Assembly (NCBI GenBank): GCA_030949385.1
Contig: JAUZSP010000001.1
Location: 310,001-374,000, forward strand
Origin: Gammaproteobacteria bacterium
GTDB lineage: Bacteria; Pseudomonadota; Gammaproteobacteria; JAUZRS01
Direction: 5' to 3'
Length of the DNA: 64,000 bases
Of this stretch, positions 8,974-18,922 are shown piece after piece. Position 1 is the first letter of the stretch. Each line of letters begins with the position of its first letter. The notes beneath the pieces are model-generated. The model was not told the DNA's origin. It worked only from the letters and a program-made list of their open reading frames with translations, and did no database searches. A program made the translations under genes and the position numbers.

Positions 8974-9815
8974 TACTTTATTTTCCTATAAATCGTTTTT
9001 CCTATCAATTCAAAACGATCAGTAATGTTAAAAAGAGATTCAGAATGGCCAATAAAAAGGTAGCCACCTACTTTCAAAACATCCGCGTATTTATCAACCA
9101 AACGCTTCTTGAATTTTTTATCAAAATAGATGATCACATTACGACAAAAAATAACGTCTTTTTTCTCAGCAACAGACCAATTACCCACCAAGTTCAATTC
9201 ATGAAAATCAATCATGCTACGCACGATGCTCTTAACACGTACTCTGTCCGCATTATTGCCCATCCCACGCTGAAACCACGTACGCAGACACTGTTTCGAC
9301 ATGCCATTCAGATGATCATAGACATAAACCCCTGACTCTGCCGTTGCCAGCACATTAGAATCGACATCTGTCGCATCAATGCGCACACTCCAATTCAAAT
9401 TATCTCTCAAAGCATCCAATAAAGTGATGGCCAAAGAGTAAGGTTCTTCGCCAGTCGAGCAACCAGATGACCAAACAGACATCTCTTTATCTGCTCTATT
9501 TTTAACCAACAATTCTGGGATCACAGTCTCTTTTAAATAATCAAAATGGTGCTGTTCCCTAAAAAAGGAGGTCAAATTGGTGGTCACAGAATTAATCAGC
9601 TCCGTCAACTCACCTTTAGCACCACCCTGCTCTATAAAATCACAATATTCATCAAAATTGGATAAACCAAGCCATCGAACTCGACGTGAAAGTCGAGAAT
9701 AAAACATATCAAACTTATCATCGGAAACCACAATGCCGGTTTTTTCATTGGAAATTTTACGCAAAAAATCAAAATTTTTTCGACTAAAGGAAAACTCACG
9801 ATTCTGCATAATCAC
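8973..9815 (-). CDS. cheR: Chemotaxis protein-glutamate O-methyltransferase CheR
   Basis: 280 residues. ATG at 9815, with a second ATG at 9809 also possible. The N-terminal helical domain (about 1-75) contains YSRLSRRVRWLGLSNFDEY. The SAM-binding methyltransferase domain has SSGCSTGEEPYSLA (the glycine-rich SAM loop), RIDATDVDSNVL and VIFCRNVIIYF, all classic CheR blocks. It methylates glutamates in the MCP helical bundle and opposes CheB. The MCP of this operon ends in a pentapeptide of the CheR-tethering type. It follows the STAS gene by 9 bp. Confidence 0.97.
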   Translation of the reverse strand: MIMQNREFSFSRKNFDFLRKISNEKTGIVVSDDKFDMFYSRLSRRVRWLGLSNFDEYCDFIEQGGAKGELTELINSVTTNLTSFFREQHHFDYLKETVIPELLVKNRADKEMSVWSSGCSTGEEPYSLAITLLDALRDNLNWSVRIDATDVDSNVLATAESGVYVYDHLNGMSKQCLRTWFQRGMGNNADRVRVKSIVRSMIDFHELNLVGNWSVAEKKDVIFCRNVIIYFDKKFKKRLVDKYADVLKVGGYLFIGHSESLFNITDRFELIGKTIYRKIK

Positions 9816-9824
9816 CTCAAAAAA

Positions 9825-10106
9825 CTACAAAGAGAATATTTTTTTCAGACCCAAGCAGCTTAAAGAAGACTTCAACACCTCTGAAATATCAGAAAAATCC
9901 AACACCACACCATTTTTTTCAGCATCCTTATAAATCAAATACAACAGTTGACAGCCCGCGCCATCAATTCGACTCACATTCACTCCAGAAACCTTGATGT
10001 GATCCGCAGATTTCAATATCTCTTTGAACGATTTAAACACCGCAGCACTCTCCTGAATGCTCAAACACTCCTGTAGATCAAGTACCGTTTCACCTTGTCC
10101 ACTCAT
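9825..10106 (-). CDS. STAS-domain protein within the chemosensory operon
   Basis: 93 residues, a single STAS domain (anti-sigma-factor-antagonist fold) with no other part. The block VNVSRIDGAGCQLLYLIYKDA corresponds to the helix-start region where SpoIIAA-type proteins have the phosphorylatable Ser. Here the equivalent D-G-A-G-C has no Ser or Thr at the expected spot, so phospho-switching as in SpoIIAA is doubtful. Its ATG overlaps the TGA of the preceding cheW gene by four bases (ATGA), so translation is coupled. STAS genes occur in some chemosensory operons, often near cheY; the partner here is unknown. No CheY or CheZ gene is visible in this window. Confidence 0.85.
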   Translation of the reverse strand: MSGQGETVLDLQECLSIQESAAVFKSFKEILKSADHIKVSGVNVSRIDGAGCQLLYLIYKDAEKNGVVLDFSDISEVLKSSLSCLGLKKIFSL

Positions 10107-10648
10107 ACCGTATCTCCCTGCATATTAACCCCAAGCCCCATCTCTTCTGGGTTTAAAAATTTATCAATATCCAATAAAACGATCATTTTTCCGTTATGAA
10201 TCACCATTCCCGACATATAACAGACATTAATATGCAAACCCAAATTGGGTGCTGATTGAATCTTTTTTTGTGCCACCTCCAATACATCTGAAACACTGTC
10301 AACCACCACCCCAATCACAGATGATCTGCCTTGTGATTCAACCGAAAGAATAACCGTCACCGTGGTTGGTGTGTAGTCAATACGTTCCATGAAAAAGCGC
10401 GCTCGCAAATCAACCACCGCTACAATCTGACCACGAAGATCCATCACACCTTTGACATACTCGGGTGTATTGGGCAAAGGGCGCACCAAACCCCAGCCTT
10501 TAATCTCCATAACACGCAAAATATCAATGGCATAATCTTCCCCACCTAAGGTAAAGGTCAAATACTGTCCAGGCTCCCCCGACTCACCTAAAGTAGCATC
10601 ATTCAGGTTCAGGCCCGCTATATTCTGTTCTGCGCTTTGCATATTCAT
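10103..10648 (-). CDS. cheW: CheW coupling protein (second copy, next to STAS)
   Basis: 181 residues; ATG at 10648. It contains the CheW SH3-like fold motifs YLTFTLGGEDYAIDILRVMEI, RPLPNTPEYVKGVMDLRGQ and VVDLRARF. It is about 25 residues longer than E. coli CheW because of an N-terminal tail and a C-terminal tail. It bridges the receptor tip and the CheA P5 domain. The operon carries two cheW genes flanking the receptor gene. The two proteins differ clearly in sequence, so they are not a recent duplication. Confidence 0.95.
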   Translation of the reverse strand: MNMQSAEQNIAGLNLNDATLGESGEPGQYLTFTLGGEDYAIDILRVMEIKGWGLVRPLPNTPEYVKGVMDLRGQIVAVVDLRARFFMERIDYTPTTVTVILSVESQGRSSVIGVVVDSVSDVLEVAQKKIQSAPNLGLHINVCYMSGMVIHNGKMIVLLDIDKFLNPEEMGLGVNMQGDTV

Positions 10649-10722
10649 CGCCTTCTATTGAATAACCCAACTACGTTTAAGCGTACTCAACAAACCTTAA
10701 ATTCAAGCCCATATTCGATGAG

Positions 10723-13104
10723 TTAAAAATCCTCCCACTCATCACTCTCTGCTGTATTTGTAACGACTTGGCGACCGGTTTGAGATGATGTCCGCCCCTC
10801 TGTACGAGCACTTAACGGCTTGTTTTGCGCAAACTCCAGCGCTGCGCCACCTGTTCTACTGCTTCCTGAACGCATTCTTTGCGAGCGTTCACCCACTTTA
10901 AAAAATTGAATCATCTGCTCCATCTGTTTGGCTTTTTCCGTCAACGACGCTGCTGCCGCTGAAGTCTGCTCAGCCAAGGCTGCATTCTGCTGAGTCACTT
11001 CATCCATATTGGTCACGGCTCGATTCACTTGCTCAATGCCTGAACTCTGCTGCTGACTGGCAGCGGCAATCTCAGAAATAATGTCACCGACTTTTTTCAC
11101 ACTGTGAACAATTTCATTCAGCGTTTCGCCAGACTCACTCACCAAGGTCGCGCCAACATTGACCTTTTCGGCACTGTCTTGAATCAGCAACTTAATCTCT
11201 TTCGCTGCCGTTGCACTGCGACCGGCTAAATTCCGCACCTCCGTTGCCACCACCGCAAAACCGCGACCCTGCTCACCGGCTCGGGCTGCTTCCACCGAAG
11301 CATTCAGTGCCAACAAATTGGTTTGAAACGCAATCTCATCAATCACACCGATGATTTCCGAAATTTTATTACTGGAGGTATTGATCGCATCCATTGCCTG
11401 CACCGCCCGACTAACCACTTCACCACCGTGTTCTGCCGTTTGCCGCGCACCGGTTGCCAATTGATTCGCCTGCTGTGAATTGTCCGCATTGTTGCGTACC
11501 GTACTGGTCAACTCCTCCATGCTAGAGGCGGTCTGCTGCAAGCTGGAAGCCTGCTGCTCGGTACGAGCAGACAAATTATTATTGCCGGTAGAAATTTCCA
11601 ACGCAGAGGTATTAATCATGTCTGAAGACTCGCGCAATTTACTCACCACCTCTTCAAAATTAACCATACTGCTGTTGATGCTGCGTTTCACCTGATCAAA
11701 AACACCCTCATAATCACGCTCAATGGTTTTGGTTAAATCACCCTCAGACATGCTTTGCATTGCTTGTGAAATATCAGCAAACGCTTGCTCTAAACCCTGC
11801 ATCAAACTGTTCACCCCCTCTGATAGGTTCAATAGGAACCCCTCTTTGCCCTGCAACGCCAAACGCTGACCGAGATCCCCAGAACGTGCCGCCACAATCA
11901 GAGACGTTACTTCATCTTCCGTTTTTATTTCAGCGGTACGATCCATCCACTCCACCGATGTCCCCAAACGGCTGCCATCATCATCAATAATCGGATTGGC
12001 CACAATTTGCAACGAACGCCCGCCCAATTTAATCTCCGTCACATACGTTTCTTTTAAAGCCGCCAACAGATCTTCTTGATGTTTTGGGTGTTTATGAAAC
12101 AGATCAATGCTCGCGCCTTTTAACTGTGCTGAATTAAAATCAGGCAAATCTTTACGAATGTCCGTTTCAGCTTGATTAAACAAACGCTCCACCTGCTTAT
12201 TCATATAGATAATATTGCGCTGATTGTCCGCAATCATCACACTGCCACTCATATTATCCAATGCAGTTTTAAGCCTTTGCCCTTCATCGGCTTTTTCAAC
12301 CACTTCATGCATGCCGTAAGAGAGGCGGGATTGAGTAATTAACAGCGACTTCATTAATTGCCCTATTTTAGAGCTGGAGGTCTTAATATAATTGTCATAA
12401 TTTCCTTCAGACAGCTTAGCAAGAATAGATGTTGCTTTTGCAAGACCTGCGTACAAACGGTGGCAGACAACATATGAAAGACCCGCAGCCAACAACCCCA
12501 TCGTGCCAAACAGCACAGCCAGTGAATTTGCATTCTCCATAACCACGTGCAATAAAGCTTCATCTGCCATGACTAAGAAGCCAAACAGGAAAAATCCAGC
12601 CAAAACCACATTGATCATCAACAGTTGATTAAACATTGAAACTGAAGAAATTTTCTCCAATACCGCTGACAAACCTTTTTTTCTGATATGCGCATTACCC
12701 AAACTGACCTCAGCATAAAGAGCCTCCGCCGCAGCCACTTGAGCAACAGAGGGTTTGCTGCGTACCGACATGTACTCCACCACCTGCCCCTGTTTGAACA
12801 CCGGTGACACCGTCGCTTTGACCCAGTAAAAATCACCGTTCTTACAACGATTTTTAATAAAACCAACCCACGGATCACCCTGCTTTAAGGTTTGCCATAG
12901 GTCATCAAATGCCTCTTCTAGCATATCAGGGTGACGCACCATATTGTGGTTTTTACCTATCAATTCCTCTTCATTAAAGCCGCTGATCTCAATAAAAGCG
13001 CGATTGGCGTAAGTAATTGCGCCCTTAAGATTGGTGCGAGAGACTAAAATCGCACCTTCTTTCATCAGCACTTCGTTGTTTGTTGTCGGTTGATTTATTT
13101 TCAC
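10723..13104 (-). CDS. Methyl-accepting chemotaxis protein with two PAS domains and a C-terminal pentapeptide
   Basis: 793 residues. The first PAS domain (about 10-125) resembles that of Aer, with [16 protein letters not shown] and [14 protein letters not shown]. Two adjacent hydrophobic segments (about 158-215) then make a membrane hairpin with little periplasm. A HAMP-like linker, a second PAS (about 278-395) and a further HAMP-like segment follow. The signalling tip is [20 protein letters not shown]. The Aer-like N-terminus and absence of a large periplasmic domain suggest sensing of redox or energy state from the cytoplasm; a bound FAD or haem is not proven. The last five residues are EWEDF, matching the xWxxF/Y tether that CheR and CheB bind. 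It lies between the two cheW genes. Confidence 0.95.
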   Translation of the reverse strand: MKINQPTTNNEVLMKEGAILVSRTNLKGAITYANRAFIEISGFNEEELIGKNHNMVRHPDMLEEAFDDLWQTLKQGDPWVGFIKNRCKNGDFYWVKATVSPVFKQGQVVEYMSVRSKPSVAQVAAAEALYAEVSLGNAHIRKKGLSAVLEKISSVSMFNQLLMINVVLAGFFLFGFLVMADEALLHVVMENANSLAVLFGTMGLLAAGLSYVVCHRLYAGLAKATSILAKLSEGNYDNYIKTSSSKIGQLMKSLLITQSRLSYGMHEVVEKADEGQRLKTALDNMSGSVMIADNQRNIIYMNKQVERLFNQAETDIRKDLPDFNSAQLKGASIDLFHKHPKHQEDLLAALKETYVTEIKLGGRSLQIVANPIIDDDGSRLGTSVEWMDRTAEIKTEDEVTSLIVAARSGDLGQRLALQGKEGFLLNLSEGVNSLMQGLEQAFADISQAMQSMSEGDLTKTIERDYEGVFDQVKRSINSSMVNFEEVVSKLRESSDMINTSALEISTGNNNLSARTEQQASSLQQTASSMEELTSTVRNNADNSQQANQLATGARQTAEHGGEVVSRAVQAMDAINTSSNKISEIIGVIDEIAFQTNLLALNASVEAARAGEQGRGFAVVATEVRNLAGRSATAAKEIKLLIQDSAEKVNVGATLVSESGETLNEIVHSVKKVGDIISEIAAASQQQSSGIEQVNRAVTNMDEVTQQNAALAEQTSAAAASLTEKAKQMEQMIQFFKVGERSQRMRSGSSRTGGAALEFAQNKPLSARTEGRTSSQTGRQVVTNTAESDEWEDF

Positions 13105-13145
13105 AAGACCACTCCTAAAATTTCACTATAAACAAATCTAAAAAA

Positions 13146-13640
13146 TTACTGTTCACTGACTGCCGGACTGTTTGACAGACAGAGTAATTTATCAACATCC
13201 AATATCATGGTCATTCTGTTGTCAGACTCAATCAAACCCGAGATAAAATCCGTTGAAATGCCATTGCCAAACTTGGGTACGCCCTGAAACTGCTCTCGTT
13301 TAACCGTAATCACATCAGAAACCTCATCCACAATTACACCCATAATCTGCCCGCTACCACTGCCCACAGAGCGCAACACAACCACCACACTCTCTTTGCT
13401 GTACTCATTTAGACCCATGCCCAAACGATGACGCAAATCCAAAATAGGCACAATGGAACCGCGCAAATTCAACACGCCTTTAACGTACTCCGCTGCATTG
13501 GGAATACGAGTGGACTCCTCCCAACCACGAATCTCTTGCACCCGTAAAATATCCACACCATAGCCTTCGTCGCCCAAGCGAAAACTCAGATATTCATCGC
13601 CTTGGGACTCCACCGAAATTTCCAACTCTCTGCTGTTCAC
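13146..13640 (-). CDS. cheW: CheW coupling protein (first copy, next to cheA)
   Basis: 164 residues. Start at 13640. Motifs YLSFRLGDEGYGVDILRVQE, RIPNAAEYVKGVLNLRGS and PILDLRHRLGM define CheW. The family joins MCPs to the kinase CheA in the polar signalling array. It follows cheA by about 45 bp and precedes the MCP gene. Together with the second CheW it may let the array couple different receptors, but this cannot be tested from sequence. Confidence 0.95.
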   Translation of the reverse strand: MNSRELEISVESQGDEYLSFRLGDEGYGVDILRVQEIRGWEESTRIPNAAEYVKGVLNLRGSIVPILDLRHRLGMGLNEYSKESVVVVLRSVGSGSGQIMGVIVDEVSDVITVKREQFQGVPKFGNGISTDFISGLIESDNRMTMILDVDKLLCLSNSPAVSEQ

Positions 13641-13685
13641 ATTTGATTACCCACTGTTATTGCCGCCCTCAACCAGAACCACCAT

Positions 13686-15722
13686 TCACGCCGAGACCCT
13701 GTTTTCAAAACCCGCTTTGTCCGCCAAGCGCATCACGCCCGGAATATCCAAAATCAGCGCCACCGAACCGTCACCTAAAATCGTAGCTCCCGAAATTCCA
13801 TTGACCCGTTGGTAATTTTCTTCCAAAGATTTAATCACCACCTGTTGCTGTCCCAATAAATCATCCACAAACAGACCACAGCGGTGCGACTCACCCTCCA
13901 CAATCACCAACAGCCCCTCTTGCACTGTTTTAGACGTACTGTTTTTAATTCCAAACACCTCATGCAAACGCACAATGGGCAGATATTCATCTCGTAATTT
14001 AAAGGTCTCACCGCGTCCCACCACGCGACTCACCTGCTGCTCCTTAACCTGAATCGACTCCACAATCGAACCCAACGGCACAATGTAGGTTTCATCTGCT
14101 ACCTGTACCGTCTGGCCATCCAAAATGGCCAAGGTCAATGGCAAACGAATAATGATTGCCGTACCCTGACCCAGCTCCGACTCAATGGTGATGCTGCCGC
14201 CCAACTCATTGATGTTTTTTCTCACCACATCCATACCCACACCACGACCGGAAACATCACTGACTTTTTCGGCTGTAGAAAACCCAGGGTGAAAAATCAA
14301 CTCATACACCTGTCGATCCGTTAACTCTTGTGAGCCATCAATCAGACCTTTTTCCAATGCTTTTTTCACTAAAACGCTACGATCTAACCCCTTGCCATCA
14401 TCTCGAATCTCTAAAACAATATTACCGCCCTGATGAAACGCATTAAGGCTAATCACACCCACCTCACTCTTGCCCGATGCCAGTCGATCAACAGGCATTT
14501 CAATGCCGTGATCCAAACTGTTCCGCACCAAATGCACCAATGGATCACCGATTTTTTCAATCACGGTTTTATCCACTTCCGTGGTTTCACCGCTCACTTG
14601 AAGGTCGATTTTTTTACCCAATTTGGCACTTAAATCATGTACCAGACGGGGAAAGCGGTTAAAGGTGAAACTGATCGGCAACATACGAATCTGCATTACG
14701 CTCTCTTGCAAATTACGTGTATGACGTTCCAATTGAGAAAGGCCATTGGTCAACTGTTCCAATTTTTCCATTTCAAAGGTTTCACCCAGCAGACTCAACA
14801 TCGACTGAGTAATTACCAGCTCACCCACCATATTGATCAGCTCATCAATTTTGGTAATATCGACCCGAATAGAGCTGCTACCCGAGGCTTTTTTAGGCTC
14901 TTTATCACGCCGATCTTTTTTAACCCGCCGATCTTCAACGGGAGCCACAACCTTCAACTCTGGAGCTGACTGAGATAAAGCCGGTTTGTCGGCCAAAATT
15001 TCCTGCACAATCAACTCACAATCGTCTTCCACCCAAGCAAAAATTTCATCAATTTCAGCTCGGCTGTTCTCCGTCATTAAGGTAATATCCCAGGTCAAAT
15101 AACAGAGCTCGGGATCAAATTCCGCCAGATCTGGCAAATCGGAGTCATCCACTTCGATATGAATTTCACCCAACTCCATCAACTCGCGTAAAATACGCAT
15201 GGGGTCATTGCCGGTTTTTAAAATTTGCGGCAACGGCCTAAAAATAATATGCCAACCGATGGGTTTTTCATCCGACTCAGGAGGTGCATTATTTTCTACT
15301 TTATCTTCTCCAGCCGTTGACTCATCTTCTCCATCTGGGTTTAAGACGTTTTCCAACACCTGCTTTTGTGCCGCCACCCGCGCCACATCCACCTCACGCT
15401 CTTCATCGGCCGCCGCCAGCATGTCACGCAGCACATCCACCGATTGCAGCAAAATATCCACCGACTCTGCTGTCACCGCTCGGCGGCCATCGCGCATTTC
15501 GTTGAGGAGCGTCTCCATCACATGGGTAAAGTCCGCCACCGCCGAAAAGCCAAAAGTGCCACTGCCGCCTTTTATCGAATGAGCGGCGCGGAAAATGGTG
15601 TTGATCTCTTCATCGTCCACATCATTGGGGTCAAGACCCAACAACGAGGTCTCCATAATCTCCAGCCCCTCAAAACTCTCTTCGAAGAACACCTGCTGAA
15701 ACTGCGATAAGTCGATAGACAC
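13686..15722 (-). CDS. cheA: Chemotaxis sensor histidine kinase CheA
   Basis: 678 residues from a GTG at 15722, chosen over the longer frame to 15854 because a GAGGAAAG ribosome site lies 8 bases upstream and homology begins here. P1 (Hpt) has the phospho-acceptor His48 in FRAAHSIKGGSGTFG. A P2-like region of about 190-260 follows, then a charged linker, P3 dimerisation helices (SSIRVDITKIDELINMVGEL), the P4 kinase with N-box LVRNSLDHGIE, G boxes RDDGKGLD and VSGRGVGMDVV, and a P5 CheW-like C-terminus. It autophosphorylates and passes phosphate to CheB and to a CheY that must be encoded elsewhere. It is the first gene of the operon. Confidence 0.97.
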   Translation of the reverse strand: MSIDLSQFQQVFFEESFEGLEIMETSLLGLDPNDVDDEEINTIFRAAHSIKGGSGTFGFSAVADFTHVMETLLNEMRDGRRAVTAESVDILLQSVDVLRDMLAAADEEREVDVARVAAQKQVLENVLNPDGEDESTAGEDKVENNAPPESDEKPIGWHIIFRPLPQILKTGNDPMRILRELMELGEIHIEVDDSDLPDLAEFDPELCYLTWDITLMTENSRAEIDEIFAWVEDDCELIVQEILADKPALSQSAPELKVVAPVEDRRVKKDRRDKEPKKASGSSSIRVDITKIDELINMVGELVITQSMLSLLGETFEMEKLEQLTNGLSQLERHTRNLQESVMQIRMLPISFTFNRFPRLVHDLSAKLGKKIDLQVSGETTEVDKTVIEKIGDPLVHLVRNSLDHGIEMPVDRLASGKSEVGVISLNAFHQGGNIVLEIRDDGKGLDRSVLVKKALEKGLIDGSQELTDRQVYELIFHPGFSTAEKVSDVSGRGVGMDVVRKNINELGGSITIESELGQGTAIIIRLPLTLAILDGQTVQVADETYIVPLGSIVESIQVKEQQVSRVVGRGETFKLRDEYLPIVRLHEVFGIKNSTSKTVQEGLLVIVEGESHRCGLFVDDLLGQQQVVIKSLEENYQRVNGISGATILGDGSVALILDIPGVMRLADKAGFENRVSA

Positions 15723-15965
15723 GGACTCTTTCCTCAATGGACATAAATCATCTTGATGCACACTCATCAATGAAAGCACAACAAAGCAAATCAGAGGCCA
15801 AAAAAAATGTGCTTCCCAATCAGCAGAAAGAGACAAAACCTTGATGCAGGTCAAAGTTCCACACTATTAGAAACGCTTTTCTGGCATGAGCACCGCCTCT
15901 GGCTTAGTAGCTGCTACAGCTAAAACAACTACAAAAACATAAACAGGTCAACTGGAAAACATCCA

Positions 15966-16295
15966 ATGAACAACTCAATAACCGCACTGTTATCACCGCC
16001 CATTTCTGTCTACCACTCCGCTCCTAAACACGTCTGCACAGCCCCTATCGCCACTTTGTGGGGTACTGGATTAATCTGCCTCGCTGTCGATCTACAAAAC
16101 GAACAGCTCGGCTTCGGTGCCGCACTCGGTTTGTTGCTCTGGCTCACAGCCAGCCTCTGGAGCCTGCTGTTAATCAACAGTAAAAAAAGCACTCAACGCA
16201 CAAACACCACCCTCTATATCGATGACCCTCTACTGACCTTGCAACAACAGATGCGCACTCTGAGCAACCCACAGACAACAGCCGTGTTACATTAA
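15966..16295 (+). CDS. Small hypothetical membrane protein
   Basis: 109 residues, ATG at 15966. Two hydrophobic stretches, about residues 25-43 and 48-70, separated by a short turn, make a likely inner-membrane hairpin; the C-terminal 40 residues are polar. I recognise no family. It is divergent from cheA across a 243-bp spacer. That spacer includes an inverted repeat TAGCTG-CTA-CAGCTA at 15908-15922, which could be a regulatory site but is short. rsmJ starts 37 bp downstream on the same strand. Confidence 0.55.
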   Translation: MNNSITALLSPPISVYHSAPKHVCTAPIATLWGTGLICLAVDLQNEQLGFGAALGLLLWLTASLWSLLLINSKKSTQRTNTTLYIDDPLLTLQQQMRTLSNPQTTAVLH

Positions 16296-16332
16296 CAACC
16301 ACCAGTCCAATGAGATTCCGTATCGCCTCAAC

Positions 16333-17115
16333 ATGAATAACCGCCTACCGATCGCCCTGCACACCCTCGACCACAACAATAAAAAACGCGCCCAACAGTT
16401 GGCACAACAGCTCAACTTAACCCTGCTCGAAGACCCATCAGAAGCGGCTTTGCTGCTGCAAATCAGCAGCGATAAAATCGAGCTAATCGACAATCAACAG
16501 AAAAAAAGCAGGGGTTTCAGCATCAGCTTCAGCAGCGGCAAAGCCGCGCATCGCCGTCAATTTGGCGGCGGCAGAAACCAACCCTTAGCCCGCGCCATCG
16601 GCCTGAAAAAGGCGCAACGCCCAGCGTCGTCGATGCCACCGCCGGTTTGGGACGCGATGCCTTTGTCTTGGCCACCCTCGGCTGCCACGTGACCATGATC
16701 GAACGCTCAGCCATCATCGCCCTGCTGCTGCAACAAGCCTTAGAACAAGGCCAACACAACAGCGAGATAGAAGAGATCTGCCAACGCCTCTCTCTGGTGA
16801 ATCAAGACGCCAGCGATTACCTGCTCAGCCTCACTCCAGAACAACACCCCGAAGTGATCTACCTCGACCCCATGTATCCATGGACGGCAGAAAAAAGCCC
16901 AAGTAAAAAAAGAGATGCAACTGCTGCAAAAACTGCTCGGCAAAGACCTCGACAGCGAGCAACTGTTGGCTGTGGCGCTCAAAACCGCGCAAAAAAGAGT
17001 CGTAGTAAAACGCCCCAAAGGCGCAGAACCGCTGGCAGGTCAAGCCCCCCACAGTTGCATCGAAAGCCCCAATACCCGCTACGACCTCTACCCCATTCAC
17101 AGCAAAAAACCGTAA
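16333..17115 (+). pseudogene. rsmJ: 16S rRNA (guanine1516-N2)-methyltransferase RsmJ, broken by two frameshifts
   Basis: Three successive frames rebuild one RsmJ of about 260 residues. The first (from ATG 16333) gives the N-terminus up to ARAIGLKK. After the A5 run at 16606-16610 the reading moves to VVDATAGLGRDAFVLATLG, the SAM-binding signature, and continues to VIYLDPMYP, the catalytic motif. Near 16880-16885 it shifts again to RQKKAQVKKEMQLLQKLLG and VVVKRPKGAEPLAGQAP, ending at the TAA at 17113-17115. Adding one A to the A5 run repairs the first break. RsmJ modifies m2G1516 and is not essential, so true decay is possible, but assembly error is equally likely. Confidence 0.82.
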
Positions 17116-17193
17116 TCAAACCCGCCAAAGCCGTGCAGCACCGCTCACTCTGTGGCAAGCTAGCCTCCTTTTAAATTTGACGCTGGAAGAATA

Positions 17194-17919
17194 ATGACCG
17201 CAGCCAAAACAGGAGAGACCACAGCCAATGTGGATGCCCATGAAATCGCCAAATTTGAAGCCTTGGCCAGCCGTTGGTGGGATCCTGAAAGCGAATTCAA
17301 ACCCCTGCACGACATCAACCCACTGCGCCTCGACTACATCGACCGGCATCTGAATTTGGAAGGAAAAAGCGTATTGGATGTGGGCTGTGGCGGCGGCATT
17401 CTGGCCGAAAGCATGGCCGCGCGTAGCGCGAACGTAACCGGCATCGACATGGGCGACGCACCTCTGATGGTGGCCAAATTGCACGCCGCCGAAGCGGGCA
17501 TCGAACTGAACTACCGCAAAATCACCGTCGAAGCACTGGCCGAAGAAGCACCTGAATCCTTTGATGCCGTCAGTTGTATGGAGATGTTGGAGCACGTTCC
17601 CGACCCCGAATCCATCGTCACCGCCTGCGCCAAGCTGGTCAAACCAGGCGGAAAACTCTTTTTTTCCACTCTGAACCGCAACCCAAAATCCTATCTGTTT
17701 GCCATCATCGGCGCTGAATACGTGCTCAACATGCTGCCCAAAGGCACCCACGAATACGCCAAATTCATCCGCCCCGCCGAGCTGGCCAGCGCCTGTCGCG
17801 CAGCCGATCTGGAGGTCAAAGAGAGCACCGGCATGAGCTACAACCCCTTTACAAAACAGTACCGCCTTGGCCAAGATTTGAGCGTCAACTACCTGCTCTA
17901 TTGCCAAAAAGAAGCTTAA
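17194..17919 (+). CDS. ubiG: Ubiquinone biosynthesis O-methyltransferase UbiG
   Basis: 241 residues; ATG at 17194 preceded by GGAAG. Class I SAM-dependent methyltransferase: [20 protein letters not shown] is the UbiG N-terminal signature, followed by [16 protein letters not shown] (motif I) and [12 protein letters not shown]. It carries out both O-methylations in ubiquinone synthesis. The next gene starts 3 bp after its stop, so the two form an operon. This order is shared with many gammaproteobacteria. Confidence 0.96.
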   Translation: MTAAKTGETTANVDAHEIAKFEALASRWWDPESEFKPLHDINPLRLDYIDRHLNLEGKSVLDVGCGGGILAESMAARSANVTGIDMGDAPLMVAKLHAAEAGIELNYRKITVEALAEEAPESFDAVSCMEMLEHVPDPESIVTACAKLVKPGGKLFFSTLNRNPKSYLFAIIGAEYVLNMLPKGTHEYAKFIRPAELASACRAADLEVKESTGMSYNPFTKQYRLGQDLSVNYLLYCQKEA

Positions 17920-17921
17920 TC

Positions 17922-18575
17922 ATGGCCAACATCACCACCTTACTGTTTGATCTCGATGGCACCCTGATCGACACCGCACCGGACATGGCCTACGCCCTCA
18001 ACCGCGTGCTGCAAGAGCAGGGCAACCCCACTCTGCCTTACGCAACCATTCGCCCCATGGTCTCTCACGGCGGAGCCGCACTGACTCGGTTGGGCTTTGG
18101 CGAACAGCGACTTAAAGCGGAATTTGAGGCCTTACGGCTGCGTTTTTTACAGATTTACCTACAGAACATTGCCCGTGAATCGGCGCTGTTTGAGGGCTTT
18201 GAAGAGCTGCTTAACAAGGCAGAACAACAGGGGCTAAAATGGGGCGTAGTAACCAATAAACCGAGCTGGCTCAGCGAACCCTTGATGCAGCAGCTCAACC
18301 TCGCTCAGCGCAGCAGTTGCTTGGTCAGTGGCGACACCACCGCCGAACGCAAACCGCACCCAGAACCGCTGCTGTACGCCTGTCGAGAAATTGGGGTAAA
18401 CCCCAGCGAATGCCTTTATGTAGGCGATGCGCAGCGCGATATTGAAGCGGGCAATCGAGCCGGAATGCTGACTCTAGCAGCGCTGTTTGGGTATTTAGCA
18501 GAAGATGATCAGCCCAACGACTGGAACGCCGATGGGCTGATAAACCACCCCAAAGAACTTTGGCAGTGGCTTTAA
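17922..18575 (+). CDS. HAD-family phosphatase, Gph/MupP type
   Basis: 217 residues from the ATG at 17922; the open frame reaches back to 17901 but overlaps ubiG. HAD motifs are present: DLDGT with the nucleophile Asp, VTNKP, the Lys/Arg in ERKPHPEP, and YVGDAQRDIEAG. Proteins of this type are often named phosphoglycolate phosphatase. In Pseudomonas the homologue next to ubiG is MupP, which dephosphorylates N-acetylmuramate 6-phosphate in peptidoglycan recycling. The same neighbourhood here makes MupP at least as likely as Gph, so no symbol is given. Confidence 0.88.
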   Translation: MANITTLLFDLDGTLIDTAPDMAYALNRVLQEQGNPTLPYATIRPMVSHGGAALTRLGFGEQRLKAEFEALRLRFLQIYLQNIARESALFEGFEELLNKAEQQGLKWGVVTNKPSWLSEPLMQQLNLAQRSSCLVSGDTTAERKPHPEPLLYACREIGVNPSECLYVGDAQRDIEAGNRAGMLTLAALFGYLAEDDQPNDWNADGLINHPKELWQWL

Positions 18576-18588
18576 ACGGCCTTACACG

Positions 18589-18789
18589 CTACTGAGTGGC
18601 TTTGTGCAGCGCGTCACGTCCGCTTTCAATCAATTCATCGGCGCTTGATTTCAGCTGATCCAACGTAGTGACCGGCTTAGGGTCTTCCACAAAGGGGTTA
18701 GAAAACATAGGGCGTTCTTTACCCGTGTTAAGACCGGCCCAACCACCGACGATCAAGCCTACCAACAGACCCAATATTAGATTTTTCAT
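18589..18789 (-). CDS. Small hypothetical protein with an N-terminal membrane anchor
   Basis: 66 residues, ATG at 18789. Residues 3-20 (LILGLLVGLIVGGWAGL) are hydrophobic and glycine-rich, a likely anchor or signal peptide. The rest is polar and predicted helical (TTLDQLKSSADELIESGRDA). I know no family. It is convergent with the phosphatase gene and divergent from mnmA. Small size keeps confidence moderate, though the tidy anchor-plus-helix pattern suggests a real gene. Confidence 0.5.
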   Translation of the reverse strand: MKNLILGLLVGLIVGGWAGLNTGKERPMFSNPFVEDPKPVTTLDQLKSSADELIESGRDALHKATQ

Positions 18790-18922
18790 ACTCTACCTGC
18801 TTTTAATGTGTTTTGACTCAAAAATGTGGGAGGGATTCTAGCATAAGAGGCAAACAAGCGGCGCTTGTCTCTCCCCTCAATCTGCCCTAGCATTGCGCCC
18901 TCAAACGGGTGAGGCATAAACA

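Noticed and set aside
16600-16615. Programmed frameshift in rsmJ
   Set aside because: The A5 run lacks a slippery heptamer with a following structure I could see, RsmJ is not known to use recoding, and a second break exists further on.
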